In this document: piece by piece, positions 44,835 through 54,710 of the stretch
How the letters are laid out: every line of letters begins with the position of its first letter
Numbering within the stretch: the first letter of the stretch is position 1
Assembly: GCA_943704425.1 (NCBI GenBank)
Contig: CALSCP010002373.1
Location: 1-54,710, forward strand
DNA length: 54,710 nt
DNA from: Ministeria vibrans ATCC 50519
Taxonomy: Eukaryota; Opisthokonta; Filasterea
Direction: 5' to 3'
The notes under the pieces: generated by a model
What the model was told of the DNA's origin: nothing
The model's input: the letters and a program-made list of their open reading frames with translations, nothing else
Database searches by the model: none
Position numbers and translations under genes: made by a program

Positions 44835-47800
44835 ATGGGTACGAAAGCAACCGTTCTCCTTTCACATCTTGCCCATCATTGAACTTGCCCGCCTCCCTCC
44901 CTCCTCCCTCCTCCCTCTCTCTCTCTTTCCCTGTCTCCCCGCCTCGGCTCCTCTTCCTCTCACTCCTCCCCTGTTCTTTCGTAGATGCGTTGAAGCGGGG
45001 CTACCTCAAGACGGCAGCGCTTGGCGGCGCAAGTCAACAAAACGCCCTGACCCGAGCCATCATGGACGAAAAACGCGTCTACCTCGGCATCGCTGGCACC
45101 GTCAAGGCGCGATCAGTAGGTTAGTTGGCCCCTCGTCTTCCCCTTGCGGCCCCTCGCGACTGCCTTCTTGGCGCTCTCCTTTTTCCCTTTCAAACATGTC
45201 ATAAAACAATTTCCCTTTCATTTTTTCACACGTAATTGGTGGCATCCCTTCCAATGCATCGCCCCTGCCCGCTGCGCCGCGCCGCGCCACTCGCCGCCTC
45301 GCGTCCATTGCCTTACGTGCGCGCCACTTCAACTGCCCTCCTCCTAAGTCTTTCCACTCTGTGTCGTCAGCATTCAATATTCTTTTTTTTTTTTGCCTTT
45401 CGTCGCTTCTTTCCGTTCCCTTGCACCACATTTCTGCCCCATCGCTTGACTTTCCTTGCATTTTGCTCATCCTCATCCCTTTCCGTGCTGTCGTAGCCTT
45501 GCAGAGTCTCGTCAAATGGACGCGCAAAGAGGAAAACGACACTCTGCGAGACATCTTTTTGAACGCAGCCGAACTTGACAAGCTCTGGGCGGACGTTCAA
45601 ATGGAGTTTGCCGAACGCTACCTCGACTACCGGCGGGCCTACAAGGACATTCGGGAGCACGAAAAGGCTCTCGGCCGCTACCGAAAGACACGTGACGCGT
45701 GCGAGAAGAAGGTTGCTAAGGCACAGGGCGATCTCGATCGGGCCATCAAGAAGAAAGACGACGCCCGTGTGACCGCCCTCGAAATCGAACTCGACTGTGC
45801 TCGCGAGCAGTATCGCGTCGCCGATGTCGAGTTCGAGGAGAAATACCGTGAACTCGAGTCGTTCAAGGGTTCTGCCGTGCGCACTGCCCTCACCGATCTC
45901 AGCGACGCCTACATCGACATGGCCGACAAGTGCTCGACGCTCTTCAAGTCTCACAAAGAGTTCCTCGCCGACGATCACCACACAAGCAGCGCCAGTGCCA
46001 CCACCGCGTCAATCACATCCACTACCACCCCATCTGCCACCGCAAACAGCACTGGGAGCGCATCTACCCCCTCTGATGGGAACTCCTCGAGCCTCTCGAC
46101 GCCCCCCTCCACCTCGTCCATGACCTCCAATGCCCAGAGACGCATTAATGAACTGCGTGCTCGCATTCCCGTTCATCACCAGCGACATCGCTCCGAGTAC
46201 TTTGAGGACCTTGACGATCTGACGGGCGGCGCTGCAACCGACGACGACGATGGCGACGGAAGCAACACATCCCGTGACTCAACCTCGAATCGTACCAAAC
46301 TGGCGAGTGTTTCGTCGAGCTCCGCGACGGCCGTCGCGTCGTCACGGCCGCGTCCACGCACCCCTACCAACCGCCCTCGCTCGTGCAGTCAATCTTCGAT
46401 GCTTTCTCGCGACAGCGCCTCCGCGTCCGACACAACCCACGCCACACCGCCACACTCTCCCTCCACCGCTCGTACCCACATGAGCCGCCGTGTCACCGAT
46501 GCCATGCGCTCTCCGCCCTCTACTCGGGCCGACGGCGCGTCGCCGCTGCTCGCCGAAGTTCACGCAAAAAACCTCATGCGCTCGGCGGCCGCCGCGGATG
46601 CCAACAACAAAGTTCCCCTCTCCAACGCCATCACCGACTCCCTAAATGCCAACACATCGCCCTCTTCCTCTTCGTCGTCCCCCGCAGCCGCCTCAACGCC
46701 AGTGCCCAGTCTTGCGGCGGCCGCTGTTGCTGCTCGTCCCAACTCACCGGGTCTACCGCCTCGCACAGCCTCGCTGTCACCCCCGCCGTCGCCTGCAGCC
46801 TCGCGCGACCTCCTCAGCTCCGACACACGTCTCGGTCCGTCTGACTTGGCGCCCTCCCTACCAATCAAGCGCGTTAGTGTAGCGGGAACGGCCGAGCTGC
46901 GCCGTGGCGAGCGACCAAAACACCCGCCCCGCGCTACTCGCGGTCGAGAGCATGTTCGTTCCTGGAGCCTCGGTGGTGGTCCTGGTGAACTCGAACGCAT
47001 CACGCGCGGCGACATGGATGCCACTTCGTCACAGTCACCCTCGACCGCCAAACCGCCAGAGCAACAAACGCAGTCACAGCAGGAGGGAAGCCAGATGGTC
47101 TCCTACCATTCGCTGGGTGCCGTCAGCGCCAGTGGCAATAGCAATAGTGGTGGCAAGCCAAAGGGCCTCAAAAAGCGCATCGGGCGTCTATTTCGCGGCA
47201 AGACGGTCGACTCGACGTCCCCTTCCTCATCTCCCTCCTTCCCCGGACCCCCAGCAACCACTTCGCCCCCTACAGCGCATGTCAACGTATCTGCCTTTCC
47301 CACGCCACAACGTTCCGCCAGCATGGCTCCCTCGACGTCCGCGTTTGCTTCTAGTTCGCCCACCAAGTCCGCTGCCAAGCCCGCCCAGCAAGCACCCACG
47401 TTCTATTCGTCGGCAGGCGGTGCCGTTCCCGACGCCAAACGCCCTATTCTTCCTCCCAACTACAAGGCCGAGCTGCCACGCGACCGTTCGCAGTCCCTCG
47501 GCGCCTCCTCTCGCCTCCAGCTTCGACCTGGCCCTTCGCCTCTCGGTGCTTCCACTCAGCCCCAACAGCAACAACCACAGCGCCGACGTGCTCCCCCGCC
47601 TCCTGACCATCCTACTACATCGACCGCCCATCGTAACGCCGAGCGCACTACCAGCGCCGACGACGGTTCGCTTGCGTCGGCCCTCAAACGAGGCGGCTCC
47701 GTGCGTGGCGCCACCAATCCACGCGCGGCCGCTCGCATTGCCGAGAACACGGCGGCCGCTGTGGTGCAGAAGAAGGCGGAGGCAAACGCGGACGACATGG

Positions 47801-50800
47801 AAAAGGAGAAGGACTCGCTCCTGAAAATGGCCGTGTCCACCGACACGCTGCATGGAAATGAGTACAATCGCACGCGACGCTGGTCCTCCGATTTTACCGC
47901 AATCGACTCGGAGCTCCACGTCAAACTGGACGCCGTCAACGACGCGTGGCACCACGAAAATGGTGAGGATCTCGAGGAGGTCGATGATGACGACGATGAC
48001 GACGACGAAGGCGCCTACGTAGGCGGCGACTATGACTTCCACAATGACGACAATGATGATGATGATGATGACATTGACGACGCCCTAGACAGCATGTTGC
48101 GCGGTCGTGGTCGAGGCACTGACAGGGCAACGACCGGAACTAATTTGTCCCACGACTCCGAATCCCTCACGTCATCACTCTCCGAGTCGACTACTCCGTC
48201 GCACACGTCGCACGGCGGTGCCTCGCGCCAAGTTTCAACAGACCCCGTGGTGCGCTACAGTACCAGCGCACTGTCGTCGTCGTCAAACATTGCGGCTAGT
48301 CCGTCAAGCTCGCTCGCATCGCTCAACTCGTCCACCGTTGCCTCCGCGACCTCTCCTGGTGTTTCGCCCAAGTCAATCGGTCGTCCTGTGCCCGCTCCTC
48401 GTGTGGGTTCCACCGAGGATGCCAGCAAGCCGCCTGACCGTGCACTCTCGCCCACGCCGCAACCTCGTCCTGACCGTGCTCTCTCGCCCACGTCGCAGCC
48501 TCGTCCCGAACGTGCACTCTCGCCCACGCCGCAACCCCGTCCTGACCGTGCTCTCTCGCCCACGCCGCAACCTCGTCCTGACCGTGCTCTCTCGCCGTCC
48601 GAGGGCGACGCTGTGGTGCGCCGTCGATTTGGCGCCAAACAGGCACCGCCACGACCACGCAGCAGTGCGAGCGAGGCACTCCAGCGACTCCAACTCGACG
48701 TCAGTTCCGTCACCGAACACGAACGTTCATTCTACGAGGCGCTCGCCAACGCCCCGCCCGACGAGGACGAGGAGTCTATCGATGGTGTTGCTGAGGCCGC
48801 TGCGGCCGTTGCTGCTGCCGCCACTGCTGCCCTCAGCGCCGCCAAAGCTGCCCAGTCAGCCTCACCCGCCAAACTCGATCCCACGGCGCCTCCACTTGAA
48901 AAGCGTTCGCTCCCCGCACTTCCACCCCGCACCAACTTGTCGGCGGGTTCTCCGGGCCGTCTAATTTCGCCCCCTACCGTGGGCTCGTCGCACAACCGAC
49001 CAACCAATGCTGCCGAGGCACGCGCAGGCCTCCGCTCCACACCTGCAACGCCTCGCCCCACGTCTTTGAGCTCCGCTATGCGTGCCCCACCCTCCGCAGA
49101 CAAGCGTGCCGTACTTCCACCACGCGCTACCTTTCGCCCTGCCTCCATGACTTCTTCGGCACCGCCGCCGCGTCAGTCGCCCGTTCACGCCCCACCCGTG
49201 TCAAAGCGAGCCAGCGTGTCGCGTCGACGTTCCTCGCTCGATGGTAGCGTTTGCACGGCGGTCGTCGAGGAAGAGCCGCCGTCGACACCGCCCAAGCGTG
49301 GCTCGTTTGGTCACCGCCGTGGTTCGTCCATGGACAACAGTGCACTGGCAGCATCGTCGTCGCTCACGTTGGTTGGCACTCCGGATGCCGACGAACTCGA
49401 CTCTGTGGTCGAGAGGGCGTCATTGTCGTCGGAAGGCGTGGTCACTCGTGAACCCTCGTCGGCGTCACCTGCCGGCGGCAAAGATCCGGCGCCATCGAAA
49501 GAGCCACTGCGTATTGTCACCTCCTTGTCGAATGCTAGGCAACAAGACACAGACATTACTGCCGTGACGTCGGCCGCTACTACACCCCCGTCGTTGCCAG
49601 TCAAGCGACAAGGGTCGTCTTCGTCTGTTGTCTCCGGTCCTGGTGACTCACCCCGTGCCATTGTCTCGCCACGAACCCGCCCGACAAGCAACCCTGCGAG
49701 CTCGCCACCGCCACCGCTGCCGCCAGGCAAGCATCAGGTACTTCGTCGTCTCTCGCTCACGACCAACCAAAACCCCGAGCCGACCGCTACGAGCGGCACT
49801 AACAGCGGTGCAGCGCCTGCTCTCAGCACGGATTCTCGGCCGCCAGTGCCCCCTGGCAAAGACCGCGTTGCGAAGCAACTCTCGACGAGTGTGGACTCTT
49901 CGTCGGTGCTATCGTCGTCAGGCACGCCACCGCCTCTGCCCCCGGGCAAGGACAAGGTGTCACGACGACTGTCGCGTGCCAATGCCGATACGTCGCCCGT
50001 CTCGAGCGAGCGTCGCGCATCGCTAGAGATGGGCGCTGGCGTACCTCCCCCGTTGCCTGAGGGCAAAGAGAAGGTCTCAGCTTGTCTGTCAGCTGCGTCG
50101 TCGTTTTCGTCACCGCTCATCGACAGCACTGCTGCGAGTAATAGCACCGACAGCAACGCGACTTCCTCTGCACCTTTGACTAAACACCCAGCACTGCGCC
50201 GTCTCTCAATCGACGCGACTGCGACCTCGCCCTCTCCGCCACCGCCCGTGCCCGCTGGTAAGGACGCCGTTGCGAAGCGCCTCTCGGTGGACTCCTCCGC
50301 GTCGTCCGGTGCTCCTCCATTACCACCAGGCAAAGACAAGGTCGTCAAGCAGTTCGCGACTTCTGCCATCGCTGACACGGAAAAGGAGGAAGACGAAGAG
50401 CTAAATGAGGCAGCGAGTGTGAGCGACAAGGACACGGGGGAGGAGGAGGAGGAGGAGGAGGAGGAGATGGCAGCGTTGAAAGTCGGGCAGGCGAAGCCCG
50501 AGACTGCCTCTGACTCGTCTGCTTCTGCTGCTGATGAGGCTTACGAACACGACGCACCGGTGGCACTCGACGAGCCGTTTGCAGTGCGCAGCGTGGAACC
50601 AAGCTTGGACGACCTCTTTGAGCGACTAGACCGTCTTGCTGGCAAGGTACTGGCATCATCGCAGCTGTCGTCTGGCGACATGAGCACGAGTCGGGCGCGT
50701 GTGGCTGCCCGCATGGCCTCGGCGTCGCCCAAGGCAGACACGTCCACTGGCGCGAAGAAGACTGCTCTATCGCACGAAACAGCGAGCCCGCCACAGGCGG

Positions 50801-51549
50801 AGGCAACGCGTCGCCAGTCCGAGCCCAATGCGTCGGTGACCAAGTTGCGTGTGAGTGCGCAGCTTTCGGAACCCTCTGTGGTTGTGGGCAACCCCGTTCC
50901 CGAGCGGCTGTCCGTGTGCGAAGAGATTGATGATGATGAGACGGGGGAGAAGGATGAGCCAGTCACGGCACAGGAGGTCGAGGAGTCTGTCCGACCCTCT
51001 GAGGCCCAACCGATACCGAGTGCCGCCGCCACGGCGTCTGCCACGAGTGTCAGTCGACCACATGTGGTTACATCGGTGACACGCATCACGTCGCGCAGAA
51101 GCTCGGCAGAGAGCAGTGCTCCTGTCGTGACCAAAGTGGTGACGACACGACGTGGGTCGCGCAAGAATAAGAGTAGCGCCAATCTCAGTAGCAGTACCAT
51201 TCCGTCTGCTTCTGCTTCTGCTTCTGCTTCTGCTTCTGCTTCTGCTTCTGCTTCTGTTTCTGCTGCTGTTGCAACATCCACACCAACACGCACTGGTGAC
51301 TCTATCACAGACACGACGGCTCCCGGCAAGGCGGTCGCCACCAAAGCAATTAGTGCGCCCGGTAGCAGTCCTTCGTCGACTCAGCGTCGTCGTGCTCCTC
51401 AGCCGCCACAGCCGACGGCGTTTGAGATGGTGGAGTGGGAGGCGGACGAGGACCTTGTTGAGACGGACCTTCGCGAGGCGACTCCCGTCGACGAGTCGTC
51501 GCGCGCAACGCAACGTCGCCCTTCCGATATCAACGATATCTCCTTTTAA
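44835..51549 (+). CDS. Giant BAR-like, Ser/Pro-rich scaffold protein
   Basis: Exon 1 is a micro-exon, ATGG at 44835-44838 in a CACCATGG context; exon 2 is 44985-45119 and exon 3 45497-51549, about 2,060 residues. Splicing gives MDALKRGYLKTAALGG and then SVALQSLVKWTRKEEN. Residues 1-200 are a continuous amphipathic helical region (FAERYLDYRRAYKDIREHEKAL, YRKTRDACEKKVAKAQGDLDRAI) resembling a BAR-family membrane-bending domain. The rest is disordered: Ser/Thr/Pro-rich, several poly-Asp/Glu runs, five PDRALSPTPQPR repeats and at least seven PPLPPGKDKVxxRLS motifs spaced by linkers. These are classical SH3-type PxxP sites, often with a Ser in an RRLS kinase-like context. The last residues are PSDINDISF. 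It is plausibly a cortical or endocytic scaffold; the exact family is unknown. Exceptionally GC-rich and intron-free through 6 kb. Confidence 0.65.
48436..48599 (+). repeat. 36-bp coding repeat PDRALSPTPQPR, five units
   Basis: Five near-identical 36-bp units encode PDRALSPTPQPR (one with S for T-P, one with E for D, the last cut to PDRALSP). They form part of the Pro-rich tail of the scaffold gene. The low synonymous divergence between units points to recent tandem duplication. Confidence 0.9.
49709..50345 (+). repeat. Spaced PPLPPGK proline motifs
   Basis: Motifs PPPPLPPGKHQVLRRLS, PPVPPGKDRVAKQLS, PPPLPPGKDKVSRRLS, PPPLPEGKEKVSACLS, PPPVPAGKDAVAKRLS and PPLPPGKDKVVKQF recur every 30-45 residues. 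They are regularly spaced, likely multivalent SH3 ligands ending in a basic-Ser patch. Confidence 0.8.
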
Positions 51550-51889
51550 CTCTCTTGTATAATAATCATGCTCTCCATATTTTTTTTTTCTAACTCATCA
51601 CATGAGAGTGAACGCAACGTATTAATGTATTATTATTATAATAATTTTAAAGGCAAAAATTAAAAAAAAAAAACACTAATAATTTTTAGTTTTCATTTTT
51701 TATTGACTGTCTCGCGTGTCTTGGACCTCGCTCGTCGTGTCTGGTCTCGCGGAGGAGTTTGGACGTTGGGAAAGACCTTTTCAACCCCGCCCTGTTTGTG
51801 TGGCTCCTAAAGGAAAGGGAAGGAAGAAGAAACTGGGACAGGAAAGAAGAAGAAGAAAAAAAAGGCGTTGCTACGGAAGTTCGTAAGCT
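51550..51889. other. Intergenic, no gene seen
   Basis: About 340 bp holding AT-rich sequence with a poly-A run near 51661 and then GA-rich sequence before the next ATG. A 129-residue open frame (51759-52148) is Arg/Lys-rich and overlaps the better supported 51890 gene in another frame. Confidence 0.4.
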
Positions 51890-52924
51890 ATGGGCAACTC
51901 TGGGGGGAAAGGGCCTGCCGCGGCAGCAGGTGAAGGAGCCACGCCGGTACAGACTGCGGCGTCGCCCAACGCGAAGCCCAAACGGTCTTTTCGGGGGCGT
52001 CCTAAGAGTGCTGACGTCTCATCGGCAACGGCGCTGTCGCCCAAAGAGACGCCGCGCAACCGCAGCGGCACGCAGGGAAGTGACGACGACCGTAGAGGGC
52101 GTGGGGATCCGGCGAAGACGGGTCGTCATGTCGACTTTCCAGAGGTAAACGAGAAGGAGGCAACGTCACCGTCGTCCCGGAAGGAGAAAAAGGGCCGGTC
52201 GCGCAGCACAAGCCCGAGCGCAGCCTCTCGTGTGGACAAGTCTGCGAGCGCCCGAGGGTCTGACTCGGGGAGATCGAGTGCAACGGCGTCGCGCAGCTCT
52301 TCCACGACCTCCATGAAGCGACAAGGTATTGCGCAGGAGCAGCGCATTGACATGGACGTGTCCATGCTGCCGCCCACGACGACCGGTCAGCACGAAGAAT
52401 ACGACAACTTGTGGGTACAGCCGCAGCGCCAGAGCAAACGCGAGCAGCGACGAGCCTTTATCGATTCTACCAAGCAGAAGCGCGAAGAGCATGACCGAAA
52501 CGACACATCGAGTGAAGGGACGCTGTCTCGGCCACGCTCGGCCGTCGACCTGCACATGGTACAGCCGGTGGGAGGGATAGCGGAGGGGCCGGTGCAAGAC
52601 CCGCTGTACGACCAGCTTGATGTGCCGGCGGGCGTCGCAGTTGAGAAGCCGCACTTGTTTGGAGTGCACCCGGACGTCCTTAACGAAGGCGTCTACGAGA
52701 CAGTGTCTGCGGAGATGATTGAGCGGGCACGCGAGATGCAGGCGGCAGCGATGCTGGAAAAGGGTGTAGTGGCCGAGGCAGAGACGCCGCGGTCGGTGAC
52801 GCCCGACAACACAGATGAGGACCTGCCGCTCTTTGGCGAGAATGATGTCAAGCTCATCCGCACGGAGGTCGAGGAGAAGCGCATCAACGCCGCCATTGTT
52901 CCCGCCCCCGCCCCGCCCTTGTGA
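51890..52924 (+). CDS. Predicted N-myristoylated disordered protein, unrecognised
   Basis: A single-exon frame of 344 residues starting MGNSGGKGPAAAAG. Gly2 with Ser5 is a good N-myristoylation signal, so membrane attachment is likely. The first 140 residues are basic, Ser/Arg-rich and low in complexity (GRPKSADVSSA, RKEKKGRSRSTSPSAASR). The second half is more conserved-looking: EEYDNLWVQPQRQSKREQR, DPLYDQLDVPAGVAVEKPH, LFGVHPDVLNEGVYETVSAEM and a helix ERAREMQAAAML. DNLW, YDQLD and YETV are Tyr-centred acidic motifs that could be phosphorylated. No known domain. It ends tail-to-tail with the reductase gene, 220 bp apart, and follows the BAR-like scaffold on the same strand. Confidence 0.7.
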   Translation: MGNSGGKGPAAAAGEGATPVQTAASPNAKPKRSFRGRPKSADVSSATALSPKETPRNRSGTQGSDDDRRGRGDPAKTGRHVDFPEVNEKEATSPSSRKEKKGRSRSTSPSAASRVDKSASARGSDSGRSSATASRSSSTTSMKRQGIAQEQRIDMDVSMLPPTTTGQHEEYDNLWVQPQRQSKREQRRAFIDSTKQKREEHDRNDTSSEGTLSRPRSAVDLHMVQPVGGIAEGPVQDPLYDQLDVPAGVAVEKPHLFGVHPDVLNEGVYETVSAEMIERAREMQAAAMLEKGVVAEAETPRSVTPDNTDEDLPLFGENDVKLIRTEVEEKRINAAIVPAPAPPL

Positions 52925-53146
52925 ATTTTCCCCTCTTTTTTTTGCTTCCTTTTTTTGTTGTCTCTCTTTCCTGTGCTTTTTTTTTGTTCTGTTGTAATGA
53001 TTTTAATCAGAAAAATACACGCATTCTTATCATATTTGAAAGTCTGCGATTGAATTGGCGCGGTGGTACTTTCGTGTGATAGACATGCAAATAATACAGT
53101 AGAGAACAGTAGAGAGAGAGCGCGTGCACGCGAGTTGGATGGAGAG

Positions 53147-53402
53147 TTAGAGCGTGAGGATGGACGAAAAGGAATCCGAGTCAAGTGCAGAGCAAATGTT
53201 GGATGTGAAGGAGGTCGAGCCACAGAGGATGGCAGATACAGAGGCAGAGGCAGAGGGAGGGGGGGCACGGGAGCAAAGGAGACGCGTCTCGGACGCAAGT
53301 AGAGTGTCGCTGATGCGCCCATCGATGACGGTGTCGCCATAGCGTACCTGCGACCTGCTGCTGCTGCTGCTATTGATGTTGATGTTGTTGTTGTTGTTAG
53401 TG

Positions 53403-53455
<53 letters not shown>

Positions 53456-54181
53456 AATGTTGCTGCTGACGTTGCTCTTGCTAGTAGTAGTGGTGGTGTC
53501 AGGGGGAATTGAAAATAGCAGACGAATGTTCCAGGCAGACTGAAGAGACGAGAGACGCGTGCGAAGGAGAATGTCCGACGTTGAACGACACGCATAGACA
53601 ATGGTGATGCGACACTCGTCGTCTTCGTTTGCTACAATATGCTCTGCCAATTGAACGATGGGCGCAATGCCCGTGCCCGCACACACACACAAGATTCCGC
53701 AGAGGTCACCAGCGGCGTAGTGAAAAGCCCCAAACACGCCACGGCAGTCGATGCACACGCCAGGACGCCAAAGTTCACGGATCACTCGACTCAGCGGCCC
53801 AGTGTCGTACAGGCGGATGACCATTTCAAAGGAGTGCGGGTCGTCTGGCACAGCGAGTGGAGTGAGGGCACGCACAACCACAGGCGTGTCGCCCTGCCCG
53901 TCGACTCTGACGAGGATGTGCGAGCAGGGCCGCACGGGCATTGGAAGACCCTCGACCGAAGTCAGTCTGACCACGACGGCGCTCTCGCCCGTGTCGCACA
54001 GGGACGTGATTCTCCACGACGAGTAGCTCAGCAGACGCAACCGCGTCGCATCATCGACAACAACGCCCTTCGTCTGCTCACCGAGCGCCTTTTTAAGCTC
54101 CGCTTCATAACGATCGTACACGCATGGAGAACATCCTTGACCGCAGCAGTCGTGGGGTGACGGCTCGACTGGGAGGCTCAT
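53147..54181 (-). CDS. Cytochrome-b5-reductase-like oxidoreductase with N-terminal oxidoreductase-like Cys motif
   Basis: A single-exon frame of 344 residues. The N terminus, EPSPHDCCGQGCSPCVYDRYEAEL, is the small Cys-rich 'oxidoreductase-like' domain found at the front of CYB5RL-type proteins. A FAD-binding barrel follows (PCSHILVRVDG, VVRALTPLAVPDD, with RxLTP in place of the usual RxYTP) and then the NAD-binding half (GILCVCAGTGIAPIVQLAEHIV, ITIVYACRSTSDILLR). The gene therefore encodes an electron-transfer reductase passing electrons from NAD(P)H through FAD. An insert of poly-Ser with poly-Asn (from TGC/TGT/TTG repeats at 53350-53480) interrupts the C-terminal part, and the usual final CGxPxM motif appears only as AILCGSTSF, so activity at the C terminus may be altered. 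Confidence 0.75.
53370..53456. repeat. Trinucleotide (CTG/CTA/TTG)n coding repeat
   Basis: About 29 trinucleotide units on the plus strand encode consecutive Asn and Ser runs in the reductase gene on the minus strand. They stay in frame. Confidence 0.85.
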
Positions 54182-54296
54182 AAAAAGAAATAATTATCAT
54201 TTGAGATCAGTCCAATGTGACGTGAACGAATCGTCGATCCATCGGGAAATTTCGTGATTTATTTTCAGTCTTCTTTCTTTTTCTTACACACAGAAC

Positions 54297-54653
54297 ATGT
54301 CCTCGTCTGCAACTGGCGAATTCGGCAACCCCTTACGGAAATTCAAACTTGTCTTTCTCGGCGAACAGAGCGGTGAGTTCATAAACGCCGTCCCCCGTCG
54401 TTGCCGACGCCCCGCGCGGCACGGGGCATCCCCGTGGGCGCCGTGCCGGAGGCTCTCTCTGCGTTGCGTGTGTGTGTGTGCTGGAGCAGCAGCGGGGATG
54501 CGCGTGAGCCGTCCCGAGCGCATCCGTGCCCCTCGCTGCCCTCCAAACGCCCCCTCGCCCCGTCTAAACGCCCCTCTGCCCCCCGTTGTCTGTAGTGGGA
54601 AAGACCTCGCTGATCACCCGCTTCATGTACGACAGCTTTGACAACACGTATCA
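54297..54653 (+). CDS. RAB6: RAB6 small GTPase, first two exons (window ends inside the gene)
   Basis: RAB6 controls Golgi-related vesicle traffic. Exon 1 (54297-54372) encodes [25 protein letters not shown]; exon 2 (54596-54653) continues with [20 protein letters not shown], giving an intact P-loop GxxxxGKTS. Both segments are nearly identical to animal RAB6 ([17 protein letters not shown] and [14 protein letters not shown] are hallmark RAB6 sequence). The donor at 54654 is followed by a T-rich intron that runs past the window end. The start is divergent from the reductase gene, about 115 bp away. Confidence 0.92.
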
Positions 54654-54710
54654 GGTGCCACGCAAAATTCACATTTCTTCGATACTTCTTCTTCTTTTTT
54701 TTTTTTTTTT

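Noticed and set aside
45367-45981. 204-residue antisense frame opposite the BAR-like domain
   Set aside because: The sense strand has a continuous amphipathic helical domain; the antisense frame mirrors its codon bias.
47227-48042. 271-residue antisense frame in the BAR-like scaffold gene
   Set aside because: Low-complexity Gly/Arg/Val shadow of a Ser/Pro-rich coding strand.

Overview
The window is nuclear DNA from a compact, intron-rich unicellular eukaryote using the standard code. Most genes are split by GT-AG introns of about 50-250 bp, are closely packed on both strands, and carry simple repeats in their introns. The gene set (WDR44, CDK8, an OSTF1-like start, animal-type phosphomevalonate kinase, GPI-PLD, FIP200/ATG11, DDX60-like helicase, RAB6) points to a protist on or near the opisthokont side. 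The lineage cannot be fixed from sequence alone. There is nothing bacterial, phage-like or CRISPR-like here.

Layout. 1-3.4 kb: WDR44-like WD40 protein (+, 5' end outside the window). 3.5-4.4 kb: SDR dehydrogenase (-). 4.6-5.8 kb: the start of an OSTF1-like SH3 protein (+) facing the first two-thirds of a CDK8 kinase (-), both broken at one point. 6.1-8.6 kb: phosphomevalonate kinase (+) and a fused siroheme synthase (-). 8.9-9.6 kb: a probable start of a sulfite-reductase-type flavoprotein (+). 9.8-15.1 kb: a receptor with a beta-helix ectodomain, a class-C-like seven-helix bundle and two TIR domains (+). 15.98-16.07 kb: a circularly permuted tRNA-Thr(UGU) gene (+). 16.2-17.7 kb: BspA-like/DUF285 repeat protein (-). 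17.8-20.6 kb: GPI-phospholipase D (+). 20.8-26.5 kb: COR-domain fragment, ATG11/FIP200 and CTP:phosphocholine cytidylyltransferase (all -). 26.9-28.5 kb: MFS transporter (-). 29.3-36.9 kb: giant DDX60-like helicase (-), divergent from an OAS/CD-NTase-type nucleotidyltransferase at 37.5-38.9 kb (+). 39.4-41.5 kb: two unrecognised spliced genes (+). 41.8-44.6 kb: PARG with an N-terminal PIP box, then a FYVE finger exon pair (+). 44.8-51.5 kb: giant BAR-like, proline-rich scaffold (+). 51.9-52.9 kb: myristoylated unknown (+). 53.1-54.2 kb: cytochrome-b5-reductase-like enzyme (-). 54.3 kb to end: RAB6 (+, cut by the window).

Themes. (1) Candidate innate immunity: a TIR-GPCR receptor and a divergent DDX60-like/OAS-like pair lie in the same 30 kb. 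(2) RNA biology: a permuted tRNA gene, a rare arrangement known mainly from some algae and archaea. (3) Sulfur assimilation: siroheme synthase sits head-to-head with a probable sulfite reductase start. (4) Structure: at least six gene breaks coincide with homopolymers or (CT)n tracts, with the missing parts of both flanking genes apparently gone together. The simplest explanation is assembly collapse at repeats, and any apparent fusion across those tracts should be treated as unproven.
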